A stretch of DNA of 64,000 nt from Psychromonas sp. L1A2 (GTDB lineage Bacteria; Pseudomonadota; Gammaproteobacteria; Enterobacterales; Psychromonadaceae). A model generated the notes under the pieces. The model did no database searches. It was not told where the DNA came from and was given only the letters and a program-made list of their open reading frames with translations. Positions 47,323-55,405 of this stretch are shown here, in pieces. Each line of letters begins with the position of its first letter. The first letter of the stretch is position 1. The translations under genes were made by a program, and so were the position numbers. The DNA lies in the NCBI RefSeq assembly GCF_009828855.1, contig NZ_WUAG01000002.1, positions 806,001-870,000 of the forward strand, written 5' to 3'.

Positions 47323-48747
47323 ATGGCACAAAAAAACATTGTTACAATTGGTTTTGAGTTAAACAATGATAGTGTTAATTATTGTAGTTTTAATAGCGAT
47401 TCGTCACTTCTTGATTATGACATTGTTTTGTTTAAGCCTGATATTGATGACTTTGTATCAAATGCCGATATGTTCGAAGGTAAGCCTTCTTTGAGTGATC
47501 ATGATTCCTTTAGGTTAAAAGATAAAGTACAACATTGGAGGAGAGAAATTCTTGAGTCAGTAGAATGCGGGAAAACAGTATTTATCTTTCTTTCAGAACT
47601 AGCTCAAATATTCATAGCTACTGGGCAAAAAACGTATTCAGGAACTGGTAAAAATAGACAAACAACTAGGCACGTTACACCATATGATAACTATCAAATT
47701 ATACCTGCCGAAATAAATGTAGTTAAAACCAAAGGTCGAGAAATTAAACTTGCTCCAAAACATGCAGAATTAATATCTTCATACTGGAAAGAGTATTCAA
47801 ATCAATCAAGTTACAAAGTAACAATTGGAGATAAAGTACCTGCAAGTTTGTTAACTAAAAATGGCGATAAAACAGTCGGTTCTATAATAAGGTCTAAAAA
47901 CTCAAATGGAGCTCTCATCCTACTCCCTGATATTGATTTTTATCCTGATGAGTTTTTTGATGATGAAGGAGATTGGGGGAGTGCTGAGTCTAAGAAATTT
48001 GCTTTAAAGTTTACTAAGTCAGTTGTCAGCGTAGATAAAGCTATAAAAAATTCAGATGAACTGACTGCTGAGCCTGAGTGGTCTAAATCAATAAATTATA
48101 AGCTTAAAAAAGAAGAAAAATTAGATTCTGAACTATTGAAAGTTGAGTCAGATCTGGCAGATATTCAATTAAAAAAAGAATCTATTATAAAAAAATTGAA
48201 TGAGAGTGGTCAGCTAAGGAATCTGTTATTTGAAAAAGGCAAACCGTTAGAGTTTGCTATCTTAGACGCTTTGAAAATATTAGGTTTTTCTGTCTCTCAG
48301 TTTGAGAACAGTGAGTCTGAGTTTGACGCAGTATTTGAATCTAAAGAAGGAAGGCTAATCGGAGAAGCTGAAGGAAAAGATAATAAAGCATTAAACATTG
48401 ATAAGTTAAGGCAACTAGCTCTGAATATACATGAGGATCTTGAAAGAGAAGAAGTAGAGAGTCCTGCTAAACCTGTTTTATTTGGAAATGCTTTCAGGTT
48501 ACAAGAGTTAGAGAAAAGAAATGATCCATTCACTACAAAATGTTATTCAGGTGCTAAAACAAATTCAACTGCATTAGTATTTACCCCTGATCTTTTTATT
48601 GTCGCTAAGTATCTATCGGACAATAAAGATTTGAGGTTTGCCACAAAATGCCGGAAAGTAATGCTTAATACAATCGGTCGAGTGTGTTTTCCTAAAGTGC
48701 CAGAAAAAAACATTAATCTAGCAAAAACGATTAGTGACAAAATATAA
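47323..48747 (+). CDS. Uncharacterised protein with a PD-(D/E)XK-like C-terminal segment
   Basis: I do not recognise the family. The 474-residue protein (ATG at 47323, AGGAG 9 bases upstream) has an N-terminal 250 residues with no motif known to me, a coiled coil at about 275-325 (KLKKEEKLDSELLKVESDLADIQ region), and a C-terminal part in which EFDAVFESKEGRLIGEAEGKD resembles the Asp...Glu-x-Lys core of restriction-like nucleases. There is no signal peptide or membrane helix. It follows directly after an attC site, consistent with a cassette gene. A defence or restriction role is possible but unproven. Confidence 0.6.
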   Translation: MAQKNIVTIGFELNNDSVNYCSFNSDSSLLDYDIVLFKPDIDDFVSNADMFEGKPSLSDHDSFRLKDKVQHWRREILESVECGKTVFIFLSELAQIFIATGQKTYSGTGKNRQTTRHVTPYDNYQIIPAEINVVKTKGREIKLAPKHAELISSYWKEYSNQSSYKVTIGDKVPASLLTKNGDKTVGSIIRSKNSNGALILLPDIDFYPDEFFDDEGDWGSAESKKFALKFTKSVVSVDKAIKNSDELTAEPEWSKSINYKLKKEEKLDSELLKVESDLADIQLKKESIIKKLNESGQLRNLLFEKGKPLEFAILDALKILGFSVSQFENSESEFDAVFESKEGRLIGEAEGKDNKALNIDKLRQLALNIHEDLEREEVESPAKPVLFGNAFRLQELEKRNDPFTTKCYSGAKTNSTALVFTPDLFIVAKYLSDNKDLRFATKCRKVMLNTIGRVCFPKVPEKNINLAKTISDKI

Positions 48748-48903
48748 TCGGGTAGCCGGAGGTATCTACCCCCCCAGCCCCCACACCACCCTGCATGCGG
48801 CTCCGCACAGGGCGGTTCATCTTATGATGAATAGTGAATATTAATTCACAAATCCTTTAATAACATCAAACCTTGTCTGACTAAAAACTCATTACTGATA
48901 GCA
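48748..48903 (-). mobile_element. Group II intron 3' remnant, copy 1 (antisense to neighbouring gene)
   Basis: Read on the minus strand, codons for AISNEFLVRQGLMLLKDL, the C-terminus of an intron-encoded reverse transcriptase/maturase, are followed by a domain V-like hairpin (GAACCGCCCTGTGCGG and CCGCATGCAGGGTGGT), a domain VI-like stem and the 3' terminus GGCTACCCGAT. The intron ends exactly at the stop codon of the preceding plus-strand gene. All 5' parts are missing, so it cannot splice or move by itself. Confidence 0.78.
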
Positions 48904-48931
48904 ACTTCAATGAATGACTGTCCAACACTTT

Positions 48932-49085
48932 CTACGCTTTTAAATGATTAAAAATTCACAAGTTAACTATAGCTCTTTGTTTTACCGACAAACCAACGTA
49001 AAGTAATAATAAGATTTTATATCATTAACTCTTGTCGTATTTCCACCGTTAAAATTCCATTTTTGAGTTAATAAAGCTGTTAGGC
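48932..49085. repeat. 154-bp dispersed repeat R-B, copy 2
   Basis: This is the second copy of the sequence at 43926-44079, here ending GTTAGGC (49079-49085), the canonical attC R' core. A GTCCAAC, which fits the R'' consensus, lies 7 bases before it at 48919. The pairing across the repeat is weaker than in the attC at 47201. Confidence 0.8.
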
Positions 49086-49116
49086 GACTCATGTTGTTCC
49101 ACATTATCTAAAGTTA

Positions 49117-49887
49117 TTATTCTGTTACCCAGCCCTGTTGTATTGCATATAATTTTGCTTTGTCGGTTAATGCAAAACCAAAAACACCCCCACCATACGG
49201 TGTATAGGATGTTTCATCTTTTATAAATCCATCTTTTCTAAGATCATTAATGTAAACCTCAGCGAATATTTTTGAACAAGCTAATTTATGGTGTAAGTCG
49301 TTAAAAGTATAAAATACATTTCCTTCGTTATAACTCTCAATTAAGTTTTTAACTAACTCAGTCTTTTTATCTGTTACGCTTTCAACTGGTTTTTCTGTTA
49401 CAGACTCGAAGGGATTATTGCCTACAGGAGGCTCTTTGAATAGTGGGGCTTCATGAATTTCACGAAGAAGGTTATCAAACTGTAACTCGAATTCATCTTC
49501 ACGAGAGAAGTTGATGTGTAAACGACTTTTTAGAAATATTGGTACATTATGCGTGCCATTTTGACGAATCAGTGGGATAACTTTTTTTGTGTCGATCTGA
49601 TTCATATATTCAGCGGTTATAATCATTTTTTCATAGCCAACACCACCTAGGCCATCGTTTGCTTTAGCGACATATGCATCAGTACAAATCATAATGATTC
49701 GATCTGATTCAGCAACACTTTTTTCCATAAAGCTACCTAAATCATCACCTAGACTAAGGCGAAATTGGTCTAAGGTTGCATCTACACCAGCGTTACGTAA
49801 ACGTTGTGCGAGTTCTAAGACCCACTTCTTATGGGCTTGGTCATCATGAGAGTAAGATATAAATACTTTAGGGACAGCTGTGCTCAA
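49117..49887 (-). CDS. SEFIR/TIR-domain protein
   Basis: The 256-residue protein begins with a TIR-like fold of SEFIR type: KVFISYSHDDQAHKKWVLEL, GVDATLDQFRLSLGDD, VAESDRIIMICTDAYV and VGYEKMIITAEY. About 60 linker residues rich in Glu, Pro and Thr follow, then a C-terminal winged-helix-like domain (FYTFNDLHHKLACSKIFAEVYINDLRKDGFI). Bacterial TIR/SEFIR proteins often consume NAD or act as signalling effectors in phage defence. It is divergent from the HNH gene at 50035, with 147 bases between the starts, which suggests a functional pair. Confidence 0.82.
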   Translation of the reverse strand: MSTAVPKVFISYSHDDQAHKKWVLELAQRLRNAGVDATLDQFRLSLGDDLGSFMEKSVAESDRIIMICTDAYVAKANDGLGGVGYEKMIITAEYMNQIDTKKVIPLIRQNGTHNVPIFLKSRLHINFSREDEFELQFDNLLREIHEAPLFKEPPVGNNPFESVTEKPVESVTDKKTELVKNLIESYNEGNVFYTFNDLHHKLACSKIFAEVYINDLRKDGFIKDETSYTPYGGGVFGFALTDKAKLYAIQQGWVTE

Positions 49888-50034
49888 AGGAACTCCTTAA
49901 TTTAGTTAACACATAATAAGTGAGGTTATAATTCAATAATTCAACCCTAAGTACTGGAAATTTAGCGAAAACTTTGTAACTATTATTCACTTACATTCGC
50001 CATACAAGAGCTTTAAACGTTAAAAAGGATTTGC

Positions 50035-50865
50035 ATGGCTCGTTTAGCACCTAAGACAAATACTCTAAGAGCTCTTTTCGCAAGGTCAGGAAATCAATGT
50101 GCCTTTCCCGGTTGTACCCAACCAATAATGAACAATAAAAATAAATTTATTGGTCAAGTATGTCACATTGAAGCGGCAATGACGGGAGGCGAACGCTTTA
50201 ATGAAGAAAGCTATGATGAATTCCGCCGAAGTTATGAAAATTTACTAATTCTTTGTTATCCACATCATATCGAAACAGATGATGTGGAAGAGTATCCAGT
50301 AGAAAGACTCGTCCAAATAAAGAATGAACATGAGCAGCTATTTGAAAAAGATAATTTTAAAATTGACGAGGCTGAACTAGTAAAACTTTCCCATGAAATG
50401 AAAAAATATTGGGGAGATATTGAAAGATTAAACAATGTTAATCATGTATTCGTTGATACTGGTTTAGCTATGGAAGTTAAAGGGGATAATAGTTTCTTTC
50501 AGGTTATCAAAAGTGCCTACAAGGCAATTGATGGAATTAAAGGTTTACTTGAGCATCTACAAGAAAGCGATGAAAACCTACAAAGTGAATTTGAATCTCT
50601 TTTAATTAAAAAAGGGATAAGCAAAGAGTCATTCGAAGACATTCCATATTATGAAAACCCTTTTATAAATCGAAATTGGGAAAGACATAATTTAGGTACT
50701 CCAAATTGGTTGCAAAGAATTAAAATTGACTTAGTACATATTGAAGTAAAATACTTGGAAGAATATTTAAAAACTAATAGTAATGATCTTGTTGCCAAAG
50801 CAAGCTTTGAAAAAGCAAAAAGGCATTTAAAAGAGTTTGCAAAAACTGCTATGCACGTTGACTAG
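50035..50865 (+). CDS. HNH endonuclease domain protein
   Basis: The 276-residue protein has an N-terminal HNH module: CAFPGCTQPI with two Cys, QVCHIEAAMTGGERFN with the catalytic His, then NLLILCYPHHIETD. The remaining 170 residues are acidic and helical, with no domain that I recognise. The gene is divergent from the SEFIR/TIR gene and has AAGGA 7 bases before the ATG. Possibilities are a nuclease effector activated by a partner, or a stand-alone restriction-like enzyme. Confidence 0.82.
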   Translation: MARLAPKTNTLRALFARSGNQCAFPGCTQPIMNNKNKFIGQVCHIEAAMTGGERFNEESYDEFRRSYENLLILCYPHHIETDDVEEYPVERLVQIKNEHEQLFEKDNFKIDEAELVKLSHEMKKYWGDIERLNNVNHVFVDTGLAMEVKGDNSFFQVIKSAYKAIDGIKGLLEHLQESDENLQSEFESLLIKKGISKESFEDIPYYENPFINRNWERHNLGTPNWLQRIKIDLVHIEVKYLEEYLKTNSNDLVAKASFEKAKRHLKEFAKTAMHVD

Positions 50866-50874
50866 AGCGTATAA

Positions 50875-51184
50875 TCGGGTAGCCGTAGGTATCTAACTTT
50901 CAACCTCGCCCGCCTACATGTGGTTTCGCACAGAGCGGTTCATCTTATGATGAATAGTGAATATTAATCCACAAATCCTTTAATGATATCAAGCCTTGTC
51001 TGGCTAAAAACTCATTACTGATCGCACTATTGCTCCCTTTGGTTTTCGAACTACAACAAGGTACTTTACTGGTGCTTTTATAACCCCACTGGCACAAGAA
51101 ATAGCTAAACGTTCACTTACGCCAAGTTTAATCAATGATCTCACTTTTATCCTTGGTTTTCGCCATTGTCGATAAACGTGGACT
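50875..51184 (-). mobile_element. Group II intron 3' remnant, copy 2
   Basis: The minus strand encodes the end of an intron maturase in two frames: VHVYRQWRKPRIKVRSLIKLG and, after a one-base frameshift near 51076, SAISNEFLARQGLISLKDLW, stopping at 50946. A decayed domain V/VI region and the same 3' terminus GGCTACCCGAT end 9 bases after the HNH gene stop. Copy 1 has a premature TGA where this copy has TGG in LKDLW. It is non-functional. Confidence 0.78.
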
Positions 51185-51240
51185 TCATTAAAACCATGAT
51201 ATCGTCACACGAATAAAATCCACAATATTCTTTAATAATA

Positions 51241-51870
51241 CTGTTTTGACCTAACCTTCTTCACCCTTCGTGTCTTCGTGGTTAAATCGGTTTTTTATTT
51301 TAAAAGGCCACAAGTAACCACGAAGCCGCTACGCTGCACGAAGGACACGAAGAAAAGCTATAATATAATGTGAGTTAATAGTAAGGCTTTTGACCTAACC
51401 TTCTTCCCCCTTCGTATCTTCGTGGTTAATCGGCTTTTGATTTTAAAAGACCACAAGCAACCACGAAGCCGCTACGCTGCACGAAGGACACGAAGAAAAA
51501 CTACAATGTTAGTTAATAGTAAGGCTTTTAACCTAACCTTCTTTCCTCTTCGTGCCTTCGTGGTTAATCAGCTTTTGATTTTAAAAGACCACAAGCAACC
51601 ACGAAGCCGCTACGCTGCACGAAGAACACGAAGAAAAACTACAATGTTAGTTAATAGTAAGGCTTTTGACCTAACCTTCTTTCCCCTTCGTGTCTTCGTG
51701 GTTAATCGGCTTTTGATTTTAAAAGACCACAAGCGACCACGAAGCCACTACGCTGCACGAAGGACACGAAGGACACGAAGAAAAGTTACAATGTTAGTTA
51801 ATAGTAAGGCTTTTGACCTAACCTTCTTTCTCTTTCGTGGTTAATCGGTTTTTGATTTTAAAAGACAACT
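51241..51870. repeat. 138-bp tandem repeat, about 4.5 units
   Basis: Corresponding points recur at 51290, 51433, 51571, 51709 and 51848, a period of 138 bases except at the edges. Each unit has inverted arms, CCTTCGTGTCTTCGTGGTT and AACCACGAAG...GGACACGAAG, so each can form a cruciform. The last unit carries an extra 9-base duplication. The 140-codon frame through it is a by-product. Confidence 0.92.
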
Positions 51871-51960
51871 TCAATGAACAACTTCAAAGAGTGGTTTTTC
51901 AATACTTTGCTCAATACTTTGTTCTTAAAGCAGGAAAATTTACAATTATTTTTTCACTGC

Positions 51961-52009
51961 GTTCAACATTTTAACCAACTATAAATTCCCTCTTAATGAG
52001 GCGTTAAAC
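51961..52009 (+). other. attC-like fragment
   Basis: GTTCAAC (51961-51967) and GTTAAAC (52003-52009) match the R'' and R' core consensus. The AACCAAC...CTTAATGAGGCGTT block between them resembles the 3' half of the attC at 47201. The 5' half is short, so the site is degenerate or truncated. The toxin gene stop lies 6 bases further. Confidence 0.4.
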
Positions 52010-52014
52010 CACAA

Positions 52015-52308
52015 TCAGTCGTTGAGACGTTTCGTCGCCTTTTTATAAGCATCGCTTCGTTCACGTTTACCGACTGCAAGCACAGTTACAGTGATAATGT
52101 TATCTGTGACTTGATAAACTAAACGATAACCGGATTGGCGAAGTTTAATTTTATACATATTTTCTGCGCCTGATAACTTAGCCCCTGGTATGTGAGGATT
52201 AGTTAGGCGTTCAATTAGTTTTTTCTTAAATTGACTTTTGAGTGTAGCGCCTAGCTTATTCCATTCTTTTAGTGCGCTTTTCTTGAACTCGAGATTATAA
52301 GTCATCAA
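52015..52308 (-). CDS. stbE: RelE/StbE-family mRNA interferase toxin
   Basis: The 97-residue basic protein has the RelE fold sequence: YNLEFKKSALKEWNKLG, LKSQFKKKLIERL, MYKIKLRQSGYRLVYQV and VTVLAVGKRERSDAY. This is the StbE/RelE type, which cleaves mRNA on the ribosome when its antitoxin is degraded. Its start overlaps the antitoxin stop by 14 bases, giving antitoxin-first coupling. Such pairs are common in integron arrays, where they stabilise the array. Confidence 0.92.
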   Translation of the reverse strand: MMTYNLEFKKSALKEWNKLGATLKSQFKKKLIERLTNPHIPGAKLSGAENMYKIKLRQSGYRLVYQVTDNIITVTVLAVGKRERSDAYKKATKRLND

Positions 52309-52543
52309 TATTTACCGAAATGCTACTTTCATTTTGTCGTTCTATTGCTAAAGCTAAAAGCTCAAGATCTTCAATTTTGTCCATCATCATTTCGTAGGCT
52401 TCAGCAGGTACACAATAAAATGCTGGTTCATTTCTGTTGAGTACTGCAACAGGCTCGCCATAGGCACTTGTTGCAACTTTCATTGGATTTGCTTTGAGCT
52501 CAGTGATACTGGCAGCAACGTCAGCTAAGATTCTAGTGGTCAT
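52295..52543 (-). CDS. stbD: StbD/RelB-family antitoxin
   Basis: The 82-residue protein has SITELKANPMKVATSAYGEPVAVLNRN, the Phd/YefM-type N-terminal DNA-binding fold, then PAFYCVPAEAYEMMMDKIEDLEL and an acidic toxin-binding tail. It neutralises the toxin encoded next and normally represses the shared promoter upstream of 52543. Confidence 0.92.
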   Translation of the reverse strand: MTTRILADVAASITELKANPMKVATSAYGEPVAVLNRNEPAFYCVPAEAYEMMMDKIEDLELLALAIERQNESSISVNIDDL

Positions 52544-52597
52544 TTAAGTGGTCTCTTATTAGGTCATTTAATGAGTCCATTGTAGTTGTATAAAAAT

Positions 52598-52622
52598 GGT
52601 TTAACAAGCAGTTCAATACGGG
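52598..52622 (+). other. 5' half of an attC-like site
   Basis: GTTTAAC followed by AAGCAGTTCAATACGGG matches the usual start of an attC (R'' then L''). No matching 3' half follows before the next gene. Together with the fragment at 51961-52009 it brackets the toxin-antitoxin genes. Confidence 0.35.
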
Positions 52623-52629
52623 TGAGTAA

Positions 52630-52842
52630 GTGGATATATTCAATAATTCTTGGGTTATCGGGATAGGAGGAGGGATTCTTAGTGGTTTTATTGTAACTCT
52701 AATTACTCGCTATCTATTTTCCAAAAAAGACAACAAAGAATACGTCCAAAAAGTTGCAACTGTAGACAGAGAAGTTGTTTACGCACTTAGACCTAGAATA
52801 TCCGAGGGACACATACCTGATAATGAAGTCCTGTCATCTTGA
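52630..52842 (+). CDS. Small single-pass membrane protein, possibly truncated
   Basis: This 70-residue frame starts with GTG and has one strong N-terminal transmembrane helix (WVIGIGGGILSGFIVTLITRYLF), followed by a basic stop-transfer KKD and a polar tail. The tail ends abruptly just before a dispersed repeat, so this may be the N-terminal remnant of a longer protein. Family not recognised. A GGGTGAG stretch lies about 5 bases upstream. Confidence 0.5.
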   Translation: MDIFNNSWVIGIGGGILSGFIVTLITRYLFSKKDNKEYVQKVATVDREVVYALRPRISEGHIPDNEVLSS

Positions 52843-52924
52843 TAAATACAACAGCACGTAGATATAAAGTTGAGCGTGTATCAATTGAGACTGGTACAAG
52901 AAATAGCTAAAAGGTAAAGTGAAT

Positions 52925-53160
52925 GGGGTCAAGTCTTGCTTTTTGTCTTTTTAAAACACCACATCAAAAACTCATAATAAAAACGATAATCAATGTGGCT
53001 ACAACCCCCTCCCGCCGTTGAGCTTTCCCAAACGATGAAGGACTTTCAGCAACAGCAAACAGGACGTTTGCTGTAGGTTCATTCAACGCATGGAGCGATT
53101 TATGCGACAGCATAGTTACATGAGCGGACTAAGCTCTGCTTGTCCTTTGCCCTTGCTAGC
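52925..53160. repeat. Dispersed repeat flanking a small gene, copy A
   Basis: This shares its start (GGTCAAGTCTTGCTTTTTG) and its end (GATTTATGCGACAGCATAGT, then GCGGACTAAGCTCTGC and TGTCCTTTGCCCTT) with 53656-53850 in the same orientation; the middles differ. I suspect remnants of an IS200/REP-transposase type element, without direct proof. Bases 52843-52924 hold nothing I recognise. Confidence 0.7.
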
Positions 53161-53320
53161 TCACTTCTTCCTTATTAAATAACGACGTAATCTATGAACA
53201 GTGCATTAAGAAGGTTATAATTTTTTTATTATAGGGCTTTATTTTTAAATCATTTTCCGCCGTATAGGTTATTCTATAACCTCGTTATATTTTCTCTGGT
53301 TTGGCTGTCACAAGGATTCA

Positions 53321-53608
53321 ATGATGAATATAGATAAAGCAAAAAAACGTATCGCGAAGCAAGTTAAAAAAGGATTTAACGGCTACCCTCAGATCTCATT
53401 AGCGTATTTTGGTCAAACGTCGGATTCTGCAACTAAAGTCATCGTTTCGTTCACTGCGGATGAGAACGCTAAACCACAAGACCAAACGTTTTTGAGTGAA
53501 AATGACGCTCGGGAAGACGAAACGATTCAATCGACGTTAGTAAAAATAATTGAACGAACGGATGCTAATACGGTTATTGAAATCGATGGTGTTTCGATCA
53601 TTAATTAA
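53321..53608 (+). CDS. Conserved small protein of unknown function
   Basis: The 95-residue acidic/basic mixed protein starts MMNIDKAKKRIAKQVKKGF and has predicted beta-rich segments (SLAYFGQTSDSATKVIVSF; NTVIEIDGVSIIN). No motif points to a function. It has its own plausible promoter space and an AAGGA 10 bases upstream. It lies between two direct copies of a dispersed repeat, which suggests it moved as a unit. Confidence 0.65.
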   Translation: MMNIDKAKKRIAKQVKKGFNGYPQISLAYFGQTSDSATKVIVSFTADENAKPQDQTFLSENDAREDETIQSTLVKIIERTDANTVIEIDGVSIIN

Positions 53609-53655
53609 AAATAATAAGGCTACGTTTTTAATCTTAAATTCAAGAAAGCACCAAT

Positions 53656-53850
53656 AGGTCAGATCTTGCTTTTTGCCTAAGCAAAGCTATTAGCTAATAA
53701 ATAAAGTCGATACTCGATATGACTACATCTATTTCTCCGTTAAGTGTTTCTGATTAAATCAGTCACTTTAGTAAGCTAAGACATAGATCGATTTATGCGA
53801 CAGCATAGTGTTATGGACGGACTAAGCTCTGCGTGTCCTTTGCCCTTACT
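53656..53850. repeat. Dispersed repeat flanking a small gene, copy B
   Basis: This is the second copy: start AGGTCAGATCTTGCTTTTTG, end GATTTATGCGACAGCATAGT followed by GGACTAAGCTCTGC and TGTCCTTTGCCCTT. It is about 40 bases shorter than copy A. The 138 bases from here to the next gene hold a short hairpin (TGATATCAGT ... ACTGATATCA at about 53887-53927) that can serve as terminator for the Gfo/Idh gene. Confidence 0.7.
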
Positions 53851-53988
53851 AATTAACAGCAATGCAATACAACTTCATGATGCTCTGATATCAGTCGGAG
53901 AATTTTTATAACCTCCAACTGATATCATTTTCTGTTAATACACTTTATAAGTTAAACCATTTATATTTATTGATTACATTTGTCTTTA

Positions 53989-54990
53989 TCAAACTAAAGA
54001 CGCTAAAGTTGCTGCTTCCCAATCGGTTAATAACTTCATTATCTGTTCTGAATCTTCTGGTGTTGCAGCAGGTCGTTGTAAAACTTTATGGCCTTGTTCT
54101 AAGGCTTCACGAATTGATTTCACTTGATATAAAAATCCATTTCCGTCTGCTTCTACTGTGATCGTTTCAGTTTTTTGTTCATATTTTGTTATAGCAAAAC
54201 TATTACCACTTGCATCAGGTAACCAAGGATTAGACGTTAATACTAAACTTCCTTCGCTGCCTAGGACTGTAAATGAAGAATGTAAGCCATAGTTTTCTGC
54301 AGTGTGTAATTGGCAAGTAATGCCGTTTGAATATTGAATAGTTGCAGCTGACTCGCAAATATTTCCATCATCACCACGTAGGCCCGATGCGTTTATTTGA
54401 TAGTTATCGCTCACTTCACTGCCAAACTGTTGTTTGATTAATAGGTGCATTAATGATGCTGGGTAACAACCTAAATTATACAATGCCCCCTTACTGTCAG
54501 GGTTAACAAACTGTTCTATCGCGGCACAGTATTGACCAGTAATCGATTTTATTTCTCCGATTGCGCCAGATTTAATGGTTTCTGCAATGGTGTTAATAAA
54601 GGGATGAGTGAGGTACATCAGCCCTTCAACAAAGAAAGTATTGTTTTCTTTCACTGCTGCTAAAGCGGCCTGTGTTTTTTGCATGTCGATTGATAATGAT
54701 TTTTCACATAATACGGCTTTGCCAGCGTTAGCGGCTTTTATTACATAGTCGTGATGGATGTGATTAGGTAAGGCAATATAAATAATATCGACATAAGGAT
54801 CGTTAATCAGCATATCAAAGTCAGTGAATGTATTTTTGATATCATATTTATTAGCAAACTCAGTTAATGTTGCGACGGAACGACCTGCAACGGAATAAAG
54901 GTGAGTATTACCTTCTTTAACGATGGCATCTGCCATTTCTCCAGAGATAAAACTGGTGCCTAATATTCCCCAATTAAGTGTCTTTTTCAT
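53989..54990 (-). CDS. Gfo/Idh/MocA-family NAD(P)-dependent oxidoreductase
   Basis: The 333-residue protein has an N-terminal Rossmann fold (NWGILGTSFISG), then DIIYIALPNHIHHDYVIKA and the family's catalytic-type AVLCEKSLSIDM (EKP-like, here EKS), followed by the C-terminal GFO_IDH_MocA alpha/beta domain. Relatives act on sugars or cyclic polyols; the substrate is not predictable. The usual EKP Pro is Ser here. It forms an operon with the small monooxygenase gene (2-base gap). Confidence 0.86.
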   Translation of the reverse strand: MKKTLNWGILGTSFISGEMADAIVKEGNTHLYSVAGRSVATLTEFANKYDIKNTFTDFDMLINDPYVDIIYIALPNHIHHDYVIKAANAGKAVLCEKSLSIDMQKTQAALAAVKENNTFFVEGLMYLTHPFINTIAETIKSGAIGEIKSITGQYCAAIEQFVNPDSKGALYNLGCYPASLMHLLIKQQFGSEVSDNYQINASGLRGDDGNICESAATIQYSNGITCQLHTAENYGLHSSFTVLGSEGSLVLTSNPWLPDASGNSFAITKYEQKTETITVEADGNGFLYQVKSIREALEQGHKVLQRPAATPEDSEQIMKLLTDWEAATLASLV

Positions 54991-54992
54991 TC

Positions 54993-55295
54993 TTATTTAT
55001 CTCCTGTTAATAATTTGCTTTCAAATGCTTGAACCAAATCAGTCAATCCCGACTGGATAAATGTTTGAGTGTGTTCGGCATTAAAGTGCTGTTCAAAAGC
55101 TTCTTGGTTATTATAACGTTCCCAAAAAATATAACGACGTGGATCGTCTTTGTCTTGTAATACGACGGCCATTGAACACCCTGGCTCGCTGTTCATTCCT
55201 TCACAAAAAGTTTGAATTGCCGAAATGGCGGTATCGAGATCGCTTTCAGCTTTAATGCGAAGTTCTGCTGTAATGAACAAACCTTGTTTAAACAT
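54993..55295 (-). CDS. Antibiotic biosynthesis monooxygenase (ABM) domain protein
   Basis: This 100-residue single-domain ABM protein (ferredoxin-like fold, dimeric) has ITAELRIKAESD, EPGCSMAVVLQDKDDPRRYIFWERYNNQEAFEQHFN, the usual signature of YgiN-like quinol or small-molecule monooxygenases. It is first in a two-gene operon with the Gfo/Idh gene and is divergent from a LysR gene, so this pair is the likely target of that regulator. Confidence 0.87.
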   Translation of the reverse strand: MFKQGLFITAELRIKAESDLDTAISAIQTFCEGMNSEPGCSMAVVLQDKDDPRRYIFWERYNNQEAFEQHFNAEHTQTFIQSGLTDLVQAFESKLLTGDK

Positions 55296-55405
55296 AGATG
55301 GCCCTTAATATGTGGATGAAATAAGACAACCAATAATTCTAATTGACTATTTATAGTTGATAAACGACCATCGAGTTTATTGTTTACTAACTATAAGTTG
55401 TCAAT

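Noticed and set aside
51422..51844. 140-codon open frame through the 138-bp tandem repeat
   Set aside because: It exists only because the repeat period is a multiple of three; the product is a low-complexity Arg/Lys repeat with no ribosome binding site.
51241..51870. Possible CRISPR array
   Set aside because: Units are 138 bases and almost wholly conserved, with no short-repeat/variable-spacer alternation and no cas genes.
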